NCBI RefSeq assembly: GCF_002261475.1
Contig: NZ_NEVN01000005.1
Span: forward strand, 62,001 to 126,000
Source: Bordetella genomosp. 5
GTDB lineage: Bacteria > Pseudomonadota > Gammaproteobacteria > Burkholderiales > Burkholderiaceae_B
Length of the DNA: 64,000 bases
Reading direction: 5' to 3'
The position numbers were made by a program, and so were the translations under genes. Shown one piece after another: positions 17,763-26,662 of this stretch (the stretch's first letter is position 1; each line of letters starts with the position of its first letter). Below the pieces are notes generated by a model. That model saw only the letters and a program-made list of their open reading frames with translations, did no database searches and was not told the DNA's origin.

Positions 17763-17794
17763 AAAAGCGGGGCACCCGGTGGGGCATGCCCCGC
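17763..17794 (-). terminator. probable terminator of the DUF1501 gene
   Basis: Stem GCGGGGCA / TGCCCCGC with a 12-nt loop. Read on the minus strand it is followed by TTTTAC. It lies between the DUF1501 stop and the glutathione peroxidase start. Confidence 0.55.
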
Positions 17795-17858
17795 CTGGGT
17801 TCGGACGGGTTCGGCCGCCAGTGTAGCGCCGGGCCGCGCCGCGCGGGAGCGGGCGACG

Positions 17859-19046
17859 TCACACCAATTGCAGATCCTGCGGCTGTACGCCCGGGAAGAT
17901 GCGCGCGAGCCGGTCCGGCGCGAGCCCGTAGAGCCGCCCGAAGAGCCCGCCGAACAACGCCCGGTAGTCGTTGAGCACCGGATAGTCGCGATCCTGGTGC
18001 AAGGTCTTTTGCGCCACCTCGATCTGGCGGCCGGCAAGGCGGCCGCCGCGCACGTTGCCGCCCAGCACCCAATAGACGCTGCCGTGGCCGTGGTCGGTGC
18101 CCTTGTTGCCGTTTTCGCGGAAGGTCCGCCCGAATTCGCTGATGACGACCACGGTCGTCTGCTTCCAGGCCGGCCCCATGGCGTCGGCATACGCGACGAG
18201 CGCGCGGCCCAGTTGGCCGAGCTTGGTGGCGAGGACGCCCTGCGCGCCGCCCTGGCCGACGTGGGTGTCCCAACCGCCCACATCGACGAAGCCCACGTTG
18301 TAGCGCTCGGCCATGAAGCGGCCGATGCGGCGCGCCTCCTGTTCGAGCTTTTCGGTGGAGACCGACTTGCCGTTGGCCTCGGCGAGCTCCTTGGCCAGGG
18401 CCTGGCGCGTGTCGCCCATCACCTGCATGCCTTCGCGCACCGCGGCGTCGAGATCGGTGCCCTGGTACATCTGCGCGATCGCGCGATTGCGGTCGTCGTC
18501 CAGGCGGGATTTGCGGTTGGCGCCACCGAGATCGATGTTGGGCACGCGCGCATTGCCGCGAAAGATCTGCGGCACGTCTTCGGTGAACGCCGCCGCGGGC
18601 ACCGGCCCCCCGAGCTCGGTGACCAGGCGATTGAGAAAGCCCGAGTTGGCCGCGCCGCCCGCGTCGGCACCGCGTCCCAGCTCGATGCGATTCTGTGTTT
18701 CGAAATGGCTGCGGCTGGTGTCGTCGGTGCCCGCGAACGGCACGAATGCCAGCGACTTGTCGCGATAGAGCGGAAGCAGGCTCTGCTCGAGCGCCGGGTG
18801 CAGGCCCCAGCCGTCGGCCAACGCGATCGCGCCGTTGCGCTCGCCCGGACGCGGGATGGCGATGGTGGGCCGCGACTCGTAATACAAGTCGCTGTTTACG
18901 GGCACCAGCAGGTTGGCCGCATCGTAGGCGCCGCGCATGAACACCACCAGCAGGCGCTGATCGGTGGCGGGGGCGGCCAGCAGCCGCGTGGCGTGCCACG
19001 TGAGGGGCAGGGCGAGTGCCCATTTGAGAAGGTCGCGGCGATGCAT
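17859..19046 (-). CDS. DUF1501-domain exported protein (Tat-type signal)
   Basis: A 395-residue protein of the DUF1501/COG4102 family. The N-terminus MHRRDLLKWALALPLTWHA carries a twin-arginine-like motif and a hydrophobic core, so Tat export is likely. Conserved blocks include LLVVFMRGAYDAANLLVPV, NVGFVDVGGWDTHVGQGG, TTVVVISEFGRTFRENGNKG and TDHGHGSVYWVLGG, placing it in the alkaline-phosphatase/sulfatase-like superfamily. The start at 19046 has a GGGAGA ribosome site. It follows the DUF1800 gene by 64 bp. The pair is widely conserved but its biochemical role is unknown. Confidence 0.9.
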   Translation of the reverse strand: MHRRDLLKWALALPLTWHATRLLAAPATDQRLLVVFMRGAYDAANLLVPVNSDLYYESRPTIAIPRPGERNGAIALADGWGLHPALEQSLLPLYRDKSLAFVPFAGTDDTSRSHFETQNRIELGRGADAGGAANSGFLNRLVTELGGPVPAAAFTEDVPQIFRGNARVPNIDLGGANRKSRLDDDRNRAIAQMYQGTDLDAAVREGMQVMGDTRQALAKELAEANGKSVSTEKLEQEARRIGRFMAERYNVGFVDVGGWDTHVGQGGAQGVLATKLGQLGRALVAYADAMGPAWKQTTVVVISEFGRTFRENGNKGTDHGHGSVYWVLGGNVRGGRLAGRQIEVAQKTLHQDRDYPVLNDYRALFGGLFGRLYGLAPDRLARIFPGVQPQDLQLV

Positions 19047-19110
19047 GGAATCTCCCGGTCGGCGGTCAGGCGGGCCTGCGCGGTAGCGGCGCGCGGCAGC
19101 GGCGTGCGCG

Positions 19111-20661
19111 CTAGCGGCGCATGAACTCCGGCGCCGCCAGCACGTAAGTGTTGGCGTCGCGCAGGTTGCGGGTGTCGGTGATGGCCTCGCGCGAGGCGGG
19201 CGACCACTGGGCGAAGGGGCCGTCCTGGCCATAGGCCTGGGCCAGACGCGGCAGCGGTGCGAGCTCGGGCTTGGGTTCGCCCTTGCGTTGATAGAACGTG
19301 GCCGGCACGGCGGCCACCGCGCGCGCGGCCTCGAAGCGCGTGGTCATCTGCCCCGAGCCGGACCAGTCGGTCTGCATCATGGGCCAGCCATCGGGTGTCA
19401 GGCGTTGATAGAGCGGTTGGCCCATGCGGTCGAGCCAGGCCACCACGGCCTCGGGATGGCGGATCGGCTCGCGATCGGCATAGGCCAGCCGCACGGCCGA
19501 GATCATGTAGTGCGTGGGGTCCTTGAACTTGCCTGTCTTGAGCGAGGCGGTGAAGGCGTCGGAGTCGATCAGGGTGCGCAGCACTTCGGCGATGTCGCCA
19601 TCGGTGCGCTGCCAGGTTTGCACCATGGCGTCGATGAGTGCCTTGGGCGGCGTATCCGACACGAAGTACACGGCCAGCTTGGTGCTGACGTGCCGCGCGG
19701 TGGCGGGGTGGCGGGCCAGCAGGTCCAGCGCGGTCTCGACCTCGGGCCATCCGCCACCGTGGATCGTCTTGCCCAGCAGCACTTTGTCGCCGGCGTCGTG
19801 ACGCTGCGGGTTGAACGCGAACAGGCCGTCTTCTACCACGCGATCACGCAGGGCCGCGCGCACCTTCAAGGGCTGGTCGGTCTGGTTCAGCCCGACGCCG
19901 GTCAGCACGCGCGCGAGCTCCTGCACGTCTTTCTGGCTGTAGCCGCCATGCACGCCCAGCGTGTGCAGCTCCAGCAACTCGCGCGCGTAGTTCTCGTTGA
20001 TCGCGCCGTCGGTGTTGCGGATGTTGTCCAGGTAGATGAGCATGGCGGGCGACATCGCGGTGGCGCGCAACAAGTCGCTGAACTTGCCCAGCGCATGGGC
20101 GCGGATCGTGCGGTCTTCGTAATCGGCCAGCACGGTCCCGACGTTGGCCTTGCCCGCATAGACGCTGAAATGGTTCATCCAGAACCACGTCAGTTGCTCC
20201 TGCAACTGATTGGGCGAATACAGCGCGAGCCAGACGGCCCGCGCCTGCGTCTGCGCCGCGCGCTCGCGGCCATAGTTGCGATTCTCGCGGCGTGCCGCGA
20301 GCTTGTCGTCTGGATCCTGGATCTCCTGCACCTCGGCATTGCGCGCACGCTGCGTCAGCACCGCCTCGCGTGCGTCCACCTTGCTGATCGGCATGGCCGC
20401 GATCTGCGCAGCCACGTAGGCCGGCAGGGCGGGTCGGGCGGCCGGCGCCAGCTGGGCGTCTCGCCACGCGGGCCAGCCCATCTTGCGCGCACGTTCGAGC
20501 TCGGCCGGCGTGTTGCCCCAGGTGAGGCGGTCGACGCGCGCGGCCAGGTCGGCGGGCGCGACGGATTCCGCTGCCAGCACGGCGCTCTGCGCGAGCGCGG
20601 CGGCGGCAAGAAGGAGCAGCGCGGCGGCGCGCTTGAACAGATGCGGATGGCGGTGGAGCAC
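19111..20661 (-). CDS. DUF1800-domain exported protein
   Basis: A protein of about 516 residues of the DUF1800/COG5267 family, always found with DUF1501 proteins. Recognisable blocks are RLTWGNTPAELERARKMGWP, QLTWFWMNHFSVYAGKANVG, NIRNTDGAINENYARELLEL, HTLGVHGGYSQKDVQELARV and VLRTLIDSDAF. A signal peptide runs through FKRAAALLLLAAAALAQSAVLAAE. The frame is open up to 20781. GTG 20661 is my best start because it places the signal peptide at the N-terminus, but ATG 20751 is possible. First gene of the pair and probably periplasmic. Confidence 0.85.
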   Translation of the reverse strand: MLHRHPHLFKRAAALLLLAAAALAQSAVLAAESVAPADLAARVDRLTWGNTPAELERARKMGWPAWRDAQLAPAARPALPAYVAAQIAAMPISKVDAREAVLTQRARNAEVQEIQDPDDKLAARRENRNYGRERAAQTQARAVWLALYSPNQLQEQLTWFWMNHFSVYAGKANVGTVLADYEDRTIRAHALGKFSDLLRATAMSPAMLIYLDNIRNTDGAINENYARELLELHTLGVHGGYSQKDVQELARVLTGVGLNQTDQPLKVRAALRDRVVEDGLFAFNPQRHDAGDKVLLGKTIHGGGWPEVETALDLLARHPATARHVSTKLAVYFVSDTPPKALIDAMVQTWQRTDGDIAEVLRTLIDSDAFTASLKTGKFKDPTHYMISAVRLAYADREPIRHPEAVVAWLDRMGQPLYQRLTPDGWPMMQTDWSGSGQMTTRFEAARAVAAVPATFYQRKGEPKPELAPLPRLAQAYGQDGPFAQWSPASREAITDTRNLRDANTYVLAAPEFMRR

Positions 20662-20840
20662 GAGCGGTTTCCAGGGACGACTGTGGTTCTGGACCGCACT
20701 ATCGCTCAAGAATTCCGCGATTTGCGTGGCGGGAAACGCTCCGACACACATGGTTTTTCCCTGTCTGACGCGCTTGCGCACCTATCATCATGGGATCGGT
20801 CACGCGCGTACGCGCGGGCAGCACGGAGGAAAAAGCGGCT

Positions 20841-21179
20841 ATGGCGGAGATGATCGCGCGCCTGAGCGCCATGTTGGCGCAGGGACAGGACAACATGTTG
20901 TTGCGTTTCACGCTGGGCAAAACCTATGCCGAGCAGGAGCAATACGCCGAGGCCGTCACGCATTTGCGGGCGGCCCTGGGCTTCGATGCGACGTATTCGG
21001 TGGCCTGGAAGTGGCTCGGGCGCGCCTTGCTGGCGCAGGGCGATGCGGCGGGCGCGCGCGAGGCCTGGGAGCAGGGCGCGCGCTGCGCCAGCGAGCGCGG
21101 CGACAAGCAGGTGGAAAAAGAGATCGGCGTGTTTCTGCGCCGGCTGGACAAGGCGGCCTCGGAAACGCCGGGCAGCTGA
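20841..21179 (+). CDS. small tetratricopeptide-repeat protein
   Basis: A 112-residue, all-helical protein with about two TPR units, LLRFTLGKTYAEQEQYAEAVTHLRAALG and VAWKWLGRALLAQGDAAGAREAWEQG. I chose ATG 20841, since GGAGGA lies 10 bp upstream. An in-frame ATG at 20790 would add 17 residues with no family similarity. No signal peptide, so cytoplasmic. Similar small TPR proteins stand alone in many beta-proteobacteria, and the function is unknown. Confidence 0.82.
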   Translation: MAEMIARLSAMLAQGQDNMLLRFTLGKTYAEQEQYAEAVTHLRAALGFDATYSVAWKWLGRALLAQGDAAGAREAWEQGARCASERGDKQVEKEIGVFLRRLDKAASETPGS

Positions 21180-21215
21180 GCCTGGGGCGGCGCGCGCCCG
21201 AGCGCGGGCGATGCA

Positions 21216-21235
21216 CGGCCCGGCACGCCGGGCCG
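21216..21235. terminator. GC-rich hairpin between convergent genes
   Basis: CGGCCCGGC / GCCGGGCCG, nearly contiguous, sits between the TPR gene and phrB. No T-tract is present, so termination is uncertain. Confidence 0.4.
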
Positions 21236-21236
21236 C

Positions 21237-22667
21237 TCAGGTCGGCAGCGCGCGCGGCAGGGCGGCGAACGCCTCGATGGCGCGCTGGCGGCTGCTCTTG
21301 AGATCGACGATGGCCTCGGGGTAGCCGGTCGCGCGGCGTTGGGCCGCGCTGGGCTCGTGCAGGCTGTCGTTGTCGAGGTCGGCCAGCTCGGGCAGCCAGC
21401 GGCGCAAGAACACGCCCTGCGGATCGAACTTGCGCGACTGCGACACCGGGTTGAACACGCGGAAGTAGGGCGCGGCGTCCGCGCCCGTGGACGCGCTCCA
21501 CTGCCAGCCGCCGTTGTTCGCGGCGAGCTCGCCGTCGATCAGGTGGGCCATGAACCAGGCCTCGCCCTGGCGCCAGTCGATCAACAGATTCTTGGTGAGA
21601 AACATCGCCGTGACCATGCGCAGGCGATTGTGCATCCAGCCCGTCGCGAGCAACTGGCGCTGCGCGGCATCGACGATCGGGATGCCGGTGCGCCCGTTCT
21701 GCCAGGCGGCGAGATCGTCGGGGGCGTCGCGCCACTGCAGATACACCGTCTCGGGGCGCATCGGCTGATGCATCGAGAGGCCGGGCGATGCGGCGAGCAG
21801 GTGCTGGTAGAACTCGCGCCACAGCAGCTCGGTGATCCACGTGCGCGGTCCGATTCCGCCGCTGTCGATCTCGCCCTGATTGGCCGACAGCGCGGCGCGC
21901 AGGCATTGCGCGGGCGACAGCACCCCGGCCGCCAGATAGGGCGAGAGCATGCTGGTACCGCGTTGCGCCGGGAAGTCGCGCGCGTCGTGATACTCGGCGA
22001 TCTCGCCATCGAGAAACGCGCGCAGGCGCTCGTGCGCGGCGTCCTCGCCCGCCGGCCACTGCGTGCGCAAGGCCTCGTCGGGCGTGTCGTAGCCGTCGAA
22101 GGACGCGGGCAGCGGATCACTGCGCAGGCCCGCCTCGGGCTGAGCACGCGGTGCCCGCACGGCCTGCGGCATGGCGCCCTGCAGGCGCGCGCGGCAGGAC
22201 TTCGCGTAGGGCGTGAACACTTTGTAGGTGTCGCCCTTGCCGGTGAGCACGCTGCCGGGTATCAGCAGCGTGCCGCCGTGATGCAGGGTGAAGTCGATGC
22301 CTGCGTCGGCCAGGGCCTCGGCGGTCGCCGCATCGCGGCGCTGCTCGTTGATGCCCCACTCGGCGTTGGCATGGACGGCCGCGATGTCGTGGTCGCGGCA
22401 CCAGCGCGCCAGCGCCTCGGGTGCCTCGCCCCAATCCGCGACGGGCAGCAGCGCGAGCGCGATGTTGCGTTCGGCCAGACTGGCCTGCAAAGCGTGCAGG
22501 TTGCGCAGCCAGAAGTCGACCTTGACCGCGGCGTCGCCGTGCGAGCGCCACTGCGCGGGCGCCGGCATGAAGAGCGCCGTGACGGTCCCCCCTTCGGCCG
22601 CGGCGGCGAGGGCGGGGTTGTCGTGCAGGCGCAGGTCGGTGCGCAGCCAGGCCAGGGTGTGCGTCAT
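21237..22667 (-). CDS. phrB: deoxyribodipyrimidine photolyase
   Basis: A 476-residue class I CPD photolyase that uses blue light and FADH- to split cyclobutane pyrimidine dimers. The N-terminal antenna domain starts LAWLRTDLRLHDNPALAAA. The C-terminal FAD domain has GTSMLSPYLAAGVLSPAQCL, WITELLWREFYQHLL, TGWMHNRLRMVTAMFLTKNL and NNGGWQWSASTGADAAPYFR with FLRRWLPEL near the end, the usual order for E. coli-type PhrB. Antenna chromophore (MTHF or 8-HDF) cannot be decided. Convergent with the TPR gene. Confidence 0.94.
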   Translation of the reverse strand: MTHTLAWLRTDLRLHDNPALAAAAEGGTVTALFMPAPAQWRSHGDAAVKVDFWLRNLHALQASLAERNIALALLPVADWGEAPEALARWCRDHDIAAVHANAEWGINEQRRDAATAEALADAGIDFTLHHGGTLLIPGSVLTGKGDTYKVFTPYAKSCRARLQGAMPQAVRAPRAQPEAGLRSDPLPASFDGYDTPDEALRTQWPAGEDAAHERLRAFLDGEIAEYHDARDFPAQRGTSMLSPYLAAGVLSPAQCLRAALSANQGEIDSGGIGPRTWITELLWREFYQHLLAASPGLSMHQPMRPETVYLQWRDAPDDLAAWQNGRTGIPIVDAAQRQLLATGWMHNRLRMVTAMFLTKNLLIDWRQGEAWFMAHLIDGELAANNGGWQWSASTGADAAPYFRVFNPVSQSRKFDPQGVFLRRWLPELADLDNDSLHEPSAAQRRATGYPEAIVDLKSSRQRAIEAFAALPRALPT

Positions 22668-23097
22668 GGAGTCTGATCGGTACGATGTTCATGCCAACGC
22701 GTCATGCGGCAGGGCCCGGGGGGCCGTCCGACATGCGCGGCGATCCGGCATTCTACGTGGATGAGCACGCCCCGGGCAGCCGCGATGGTGCGCTGCACGA
22801 TGCCCGCGCCGCAGGTTCCGCGCGGCGCGGTTTCGTGTAAAACGTGAGTGAAGTTGTGACCAAAGCACGAGCGGTAGCATCTCCGCAACGTCGGTCCGGC
22901 CGCGCGCCGGGTCCGGTGCAAGACCGCGCCAGTGCTGGCTCGCCGCCCCGCCAGCGAGCAATGGCGCGGCCTGGCAGGCACCTCCAACGCGTCAAACCGT
23001 GAAACACCGTGGCGCGGCGGGTTTCTTGACGCCTGGCGACCCGGAGTTCTGTAATCCAGGTGCTGGAAAAGTGAGAACGACGCGTGGAACGAAGGCT
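22668..23097 (+). other. intergenic region upstream of the CaiB-like gene
   Basis: A gap of 430 bp between divergent genes phrB and the CoA-transferase-like gene. No supported gene, RNA or repeat was recognised apart from the promoter candidate listed next. Confidence 0.5.
23026..23055 (+). promoter_or_regulatory. candidate sigma-70 promoter
   Basis: TTGACG and TGTAAT separated by 18 bp, each one base from consensus, ending 42 bp before the chosen start of the CoA-transferase-like gene. This is one of few good sigma-70 matches in the window. Confidence 0.5.
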
Positions 23098-24555
23098 ATG
23101 GGAAATTTGATGGATTTGCGCTCCCCCTTTTCGCGGGGACAAGCGAAAACCAACTCGACGGGCAAGACGGCACTGCACGCCCTGCAGAACATCTGGCGTG
23201 GCGCCGATCTTCCGGATGAGTCGCTGGAGCACGTGGTGCTTCGCGGCACGGAGCCCGTGTTGCCCTCGTCGTTCGCGGTGGGCACCGCGGCGCAGGCCAG
23301 CATCGCCGCGGCTGCGCTGGCGGCCGCCGAGATCTGGCATCTGCGCGGCAAGCCGCGCCAGACCGTCTCCCTGGACATGCTGCATGCCGCCCAGGAGTGC
23401 CGCAGCCACTTCCTGATCAATGGCATCGCGCCCAATATCTGGGATCCGATCACGGGCGTCTATCCCTGTGGCGATGGCGGATGGGTCCGAATTCATGCCA
23501 ATTTCGCGCATCATCGCGACGGCGCACTGGCCTTGCTGGGCTGCGCGCCGGGCGATGGCTCCACGCGAGCCACCGTAGAGCAGGCGCTCACCCGTTGGCG
23601 CGCGTTCGATTTCGAGCAAGTGGCCGCCGACGCGGGGCTCGCGGTCGCGGCCATGCGCAGCTTCGACGAGTGGGACGCCCATCCGCAGTCGCTGGCGCTC
23701 GCGTCCGAACCGCTGGTCGCCATCGAGCGCATCGGTGACGCCGACCCGCGACCGTTGCCCAAGTACGGCCACGAGGCCCGCCCGCTGCAGGGTATCCGCG
23801 TGCTCGACCTCACCCGCATCATCGCGGGCCCGGTCTGCGGCCGCGCACTGGCCGCCTACGGCGCGGACGTGATGCTGGTGAACTCGCCGCATCTTCCGAA
23901 CATCGACAACATCATCGACACCAGCCGCGGCAAGCTTTCGGTGCATGCCGACCTCGAGACCGCCGATGGCCGGATCGCCTTGGGCAATCTGCTGCGCAGC
24001 GCGCACGTCTTCGTGCAGGGCTATCGGCCCGGTGGCATGGCCGCGCTCGGATTCGGTCCCGAAGAAGTGGCCCGCATCCGGCCCGGCGCGGTCTACGTGT
24101 CCTTGTCGGCTTACGGCTCCCAGGGTCCGTGGTCGGCGCGGCGCGGATTCGATTCGCTGGTGCAGACCGCGACGGGCTTCAATCACGCCGAAGCGCAGGC
24201 AGCCGGACAGGCGCAGCCCAAGCCGCTGCCGGTGCAGATCCTCGACCACGCCAGCGGGTATTTGATGGCGTTCGGTGCGCTGGCCGCGCTGGCGCGTCAG
24301 AGCACCGAAGGCGGCAGCTGGCATGTGCGCGTGTCGCTCGCCCGCACCGCCGCGTGGCTGCGCAGCCTGGGCCGCGTGGCGGACGGGCTTGCCTGTCCCT
24401 TGCCCGATATCGAAGGCCTGCTCGACACCGAGACCTCGGGCTTCGGCTCGCTGCGCGCGGTGCGTCATGCCGCGCAATTCTCGGCCACGCCGGCACGCTG
24501 GACGCGGCCCTCGGTGCCGCCCGGCACCCATCCGACGGTATGGCCGTTCAACTGA
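23098..24555 (+). CDS. CaiB/BaiF (class III) CoA-transferase-like protein with unusual domain order
   Basis: About 485 residues. The block that normally opens class III CoA-transferases, LQGIRVLDLTRIIAGPVCGR then GADVMLV, appears only near residue 230. It is followed by NIIDTSRGKLSVHADLETADGR, VYVSLSAYGSQGPW and GFDSLVQTATGF. The candidate catalytic Asp is residue 383 in VQILDHASGYLMAFGALAAL. The 230 residues before it resemble the usual C-terminal part (CGDGGWVRIHANFAHHRDGALALLG, then LAVAAMRSFDEWDAHPQ). The gene looks intact. Start uncertain (ATG 23098, ATG 23110 or GTG 23071). Substrate unknown. Confidence 0.8.
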   Translation: MGNLMDLRSPFSRGQAKTNSTGKTALHALQNIWRGADLPDESLEHVVLRGTEPVLPSSFAVGTAAQASIAAAALAAAEIWHLRGKPRQTVSLDMLHAAQECRSHFLINGIAPNIWDPITGVYPCGDGGWVRIHANFAHHRDGALALLGCAPGDGSTRATVEQALTRWRAFDFEQVAADAGLAVAAMRSFDEWDAHPQSLALASEPLVAIERIGDADPRPLPKYGHEARPLQGIRVLDLTRIIAGPVCGRALAAYGADVMLVNSPHLPNIDNIIDTSRGKLSVHADLETADGRIALGNLLRSAHVFVQGYRPGGMAALGFGPEEVARIRPGAVYVSLSAYGSQGPWSARRGFDSLVQTATGFNHAEAQAAGQAQPKPLPVQILDHASGYLMAFGALAALARQSTEGGSWHVRVSLARTAAWLRSLGRVADGLACPLPDIEGLLDTETSGFGSLRAVRHAAQFSATPARWTRPSVPPGTHPTVWPFN

Positions 24556-24661
24556 AGGGGTAAGGCACCGGCCGGCGCGCGGCCGGGGTAGACTGGGCGC
24601 TTGTTTCAGCAAGCCGCGCGGGCGCGCTTCGGCAGCACCGCGCAACCTCTGAGGAGCCCTC

Positions 24662-25012
24662 ATGTCCGCCACCATCTATCACAACCCGCGTTGCAGTACC
24701 TCGCGCAACGTGTTGCAGGCCCTGCGGGACGCGGGGATCGAACCCACCATCATCGAGTATCTCAAGACGCCGCCGTCGCGCCCCACGCTGGCCGGGCTGA
24801 TTCAGCAGTCGGGACTGTCCGTGCGCGAGGCCGTGCGCAGCAAAGAGTCGCTCTACGACGTGCTCGGCCTGGGCGAGCCCGGTGTCGACGACGAAGCCTT
24901 GCTCGACGCGATGGTCGAGAACCCCATCCTGATCAACCGCCCGTTCGTCGTGACCGAGCGCGGCGCGCGCCTGTGCCGCCCGGCCGAGCGGGTGCAGGAA
25001 ATCCTGCCCTGA
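24662..25012 (+). CDS. arsC: ArsC-family reductase (glutaredoxin-dependent arsenate reductase type)
   Basis: A 116-residue ArsC/Spx-fold protein. The catalytic cysteine is Cys11 in YHNPRCSTSRN, and the arginine triad region is represented by NRPFVVTERGARLCRP. This matches E. coli plasmid R773-type ArsC, which reduces arsenate with glutathione and glutaredoxin. No arsR, arsB or acr3 lies nearby, so it is an orphan; the YfgD-like subgroup is equally possible. Ribosome site GAGGAG upstream, strong terminator downstream. Confidence 0.88.
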   Translation: MSATIYHNPRCSTSRNVLQALRDAGIEPTIIEYLKTPPSRPTLAGLIQQSGLSVREAVRSKESLYDVLGLGEPGVDDEALLDAMVENPILINRPFVVTERGARLCRPAERVQEILP

Positions 25013-25052
25013 GCGACGCGACGCGCCGCGGCCGGGTCGTGGTCCGCAACGC

Positions 25053-25084
25053 AAGTGGCCCCGCGCAAGCGGGGCCACTTTTTT
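25053..25084 (+). terminator. intrinsic terminator after arsC
   Basis: AAGTGGCCCCGC / GCGGGGCCACTT with a GCAA tetraloop, then TTTT. Twelve perfect base pairs. The partial A-tract in front means it could also act on the convergent peroxiredoxin transcript. Confidence 0.92.
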
Positions 25085-25162
25085 GTGAACGGGTCGCGCG
25101 GGTCCGTTGCGCCTGCAACGATCCGCACAGGTCCCGGCACGTGGCCGGGACCGGACGCGCGC

Positions 25163-25744
25163 TCAGGACGGCTGCTTCGCCTTCCAGTCCTGCACGGCCT
25201 TGAGCGTGTTGGTCACGTGGTGCTCGAAGTTGCTGTCGGTATGGCTGTACACGATCTCGCCCTTGGGCGAGATGACGTACGAGGTGCGCTTGGAGCGCGC
25301 GGGGTCGCGGCTGGAGGTGACTTCGTAGGCCTTGATGATGTCGGCGGTGCCCGCGGCCACGGGAAACTTGCCACCGCACTCGCTGACCGAGAATTTCTGC
25401 AGCGTCTGGATGTCGTCGCCCGATACGCCGACCACGCTGGCCCCGAGCGCCTTGTACTGATCGATGGCCTCGGCGAACGCGCGCGCCTCGAGCGAGCAGC
25501 CCTGGGTGAACGCCGCGGGGTAGAAGTAGAGGACCACGGGGCCGTCGCGCAACGCCGCGCCGAGGTCGTAGCGGAACACCTTGCCGGCGAGGGCCGCTTC
25601 GGTGGAGAACGTGGGGGCCTTGGCGCCCGCCGGCAGCTCGGCATGCGCCGCGCCGGAAAGCGATAGGGCGGTCAGCGCGGTGCTCAGCGCCAGACCATGC
25701 AAGACGCGCAGGCCGCGCAGTTTGCCGAAAGAAAAGACGGACAT
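25163..25744 (-). CDS. exported peroxiredoxin (AhpC/TSA, BCP-like)
   Basis: A 193-residue thioredoxin-fold peroxidase with a signal peptide of about 35 residues ending GAAHA|E. The peroxidatic cysteine is Cys83 in YPAAFTQGCSLEARAFAEA, the position of the PxxxTxxC motif. Cys123 (VSECGG) may be the resolving cysteine, as in atypical 2-Cys BCP enzymes. It should reduce peroxides in the periplasm, which would need a periplasmic thiol donor. Most BCP homologues are cytoplasmic, so export is a distinguishing point. Confidence 0.88.
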   Translation of the reverse strand: MSVFSFGKLRGLRVLHGLALSTALTALSLSGAAHAELPAGAKAPTFSTEAALAGKVFRYDLGAALRDGPVVLYFYPAAFTQGCSLEARAFAEAIDQYKALGASVVGVSGDDIQTLQKFSVSECGGKFPVAAGTADIIKAYEVTSSRDPARSKRTSYVISPKGEIVYSHTDSNFEHHVTNTLKAVQDWKAKQPS

Positions 25745-25945
25745 GAAGGACTCCTGGCGGCCCGTGCGGCAGGGGTTTCTGTCGCAATCCTCGCAGGCCT
25801 TGCGTTAATTTATAGACAGATGTTTCTCCGGTCCAGTTACGCGCCGATCCCGTACACATTCGTTTACGTGGGCCCGTTGACCGGTGCGTGCCGATCAGGG
25901 AGTCTGAGGGGGTCTAAACCGCGTCATCACGGCAAGGAGGATGTC

Positions 25946-26575
25946 ATGAACCAACTCGAACAATCGCGTGTCCGTCCGCTGTCCCGTATCTTGTCCCGCC
26001 CGGTGCTGGCCGCGAGCCTGACCGCCGCCATGGTGTTCGGCGCTGGCGCCGCGCACGCGCAGGGCTGGCAGCCGCCGGCCCCTGGCGCCGCCACGCCTAC
26101 GCAGACGTATCAGACGCCGCCGGCCCAGCAGCCTGGCTATCAGACGCCGGCCCCGCAGCCGGGCTATCAGAATGCGCCGGCCGCGCCCCAACCCGGCTAC
26201 CAGACGCCGCCGCCTGCGCCGCAGCCCGGCTACCAGACGCCCCCGCCGGCGCCGCAGCCGGGTTACCAGACCCCGCCGCCCCGCCCGGGCTATCAGACTC
26301 CGCCGCCGCCTCCGGCTGGCGCGGCCGCACCGATGGGCGCCCCCGCGCCGGCGCCGGTGGCCTTGCCGGGCGATCCGCCGCAATGGCACCGCGAGGACGT
26401 GACGCCCAAGCAGCGTTACGAAACCAAGCGCAAGGAAGCCGTGAATGGCTACGATGAGTCGCGCAAGCAGTGCCGCGCGATGGGCGCTGCCGAGCGCAAG
26501 GGTTGCGAAGCCGAAGCGCGCCGCAACTACAACGACGATCTCGCCGCGGCAAAGCGTGAGCTCGACGGCAAGTAA
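25946..26575 (+). CDS. exported Pro/Gln-rich repeat protein
   Basis: A 209-residue protein with a signal peptide (residues 1 to about 38, ending GAAHA|Q). About six imperfect tandem copies of a PQPGYQTPPPA-type repeat follow. The C-terminal 70 residues are charged and helical, with RYETKRKEAVNGYDESRKQC, then a second cysteine in KGCEAEARRNYNDDL. AAGGAGG lies 5 bp before the ATG. The layout suggests a periplasmic or surface protein with a flexible proline spacer. No enzymatic motif and no confident family. Confidence 0.82.
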   Translation: MNQLEQSRVRPLSRILSRPVLAASLTAAMVFGAGAAHAQGWQPPAPGAATPTQTYQTPPAQQPGYQTPAPQPGYQNAPAAPQPGYQTPPPAPQPGYQTPPPAPQPGYQTPPPRPGYQTPPPPPAGAAAPMGAPAPAPVALPGDPPQWHREDVTPKQRYETKRKEAVNGYDESRKQCRAMGAAERKGCEAEARRNYNDDLAAAKRELDGK

Positions 26576-26662
26576 TCGCGACGGCTTGCGCGGCCCGCGC
26601 TGACGACCCTGCGCCCGCGACGGCCGGGGTTGTGCAGTTGGTTGCGCATGCAACCAAAAGAG

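Noticed and set aside
25697-25945. N-terminal extension of the PQPGYQ-repeat protein
   Set aside because: The strong AAGGAGG site and signal peptide both place the start at 25946.
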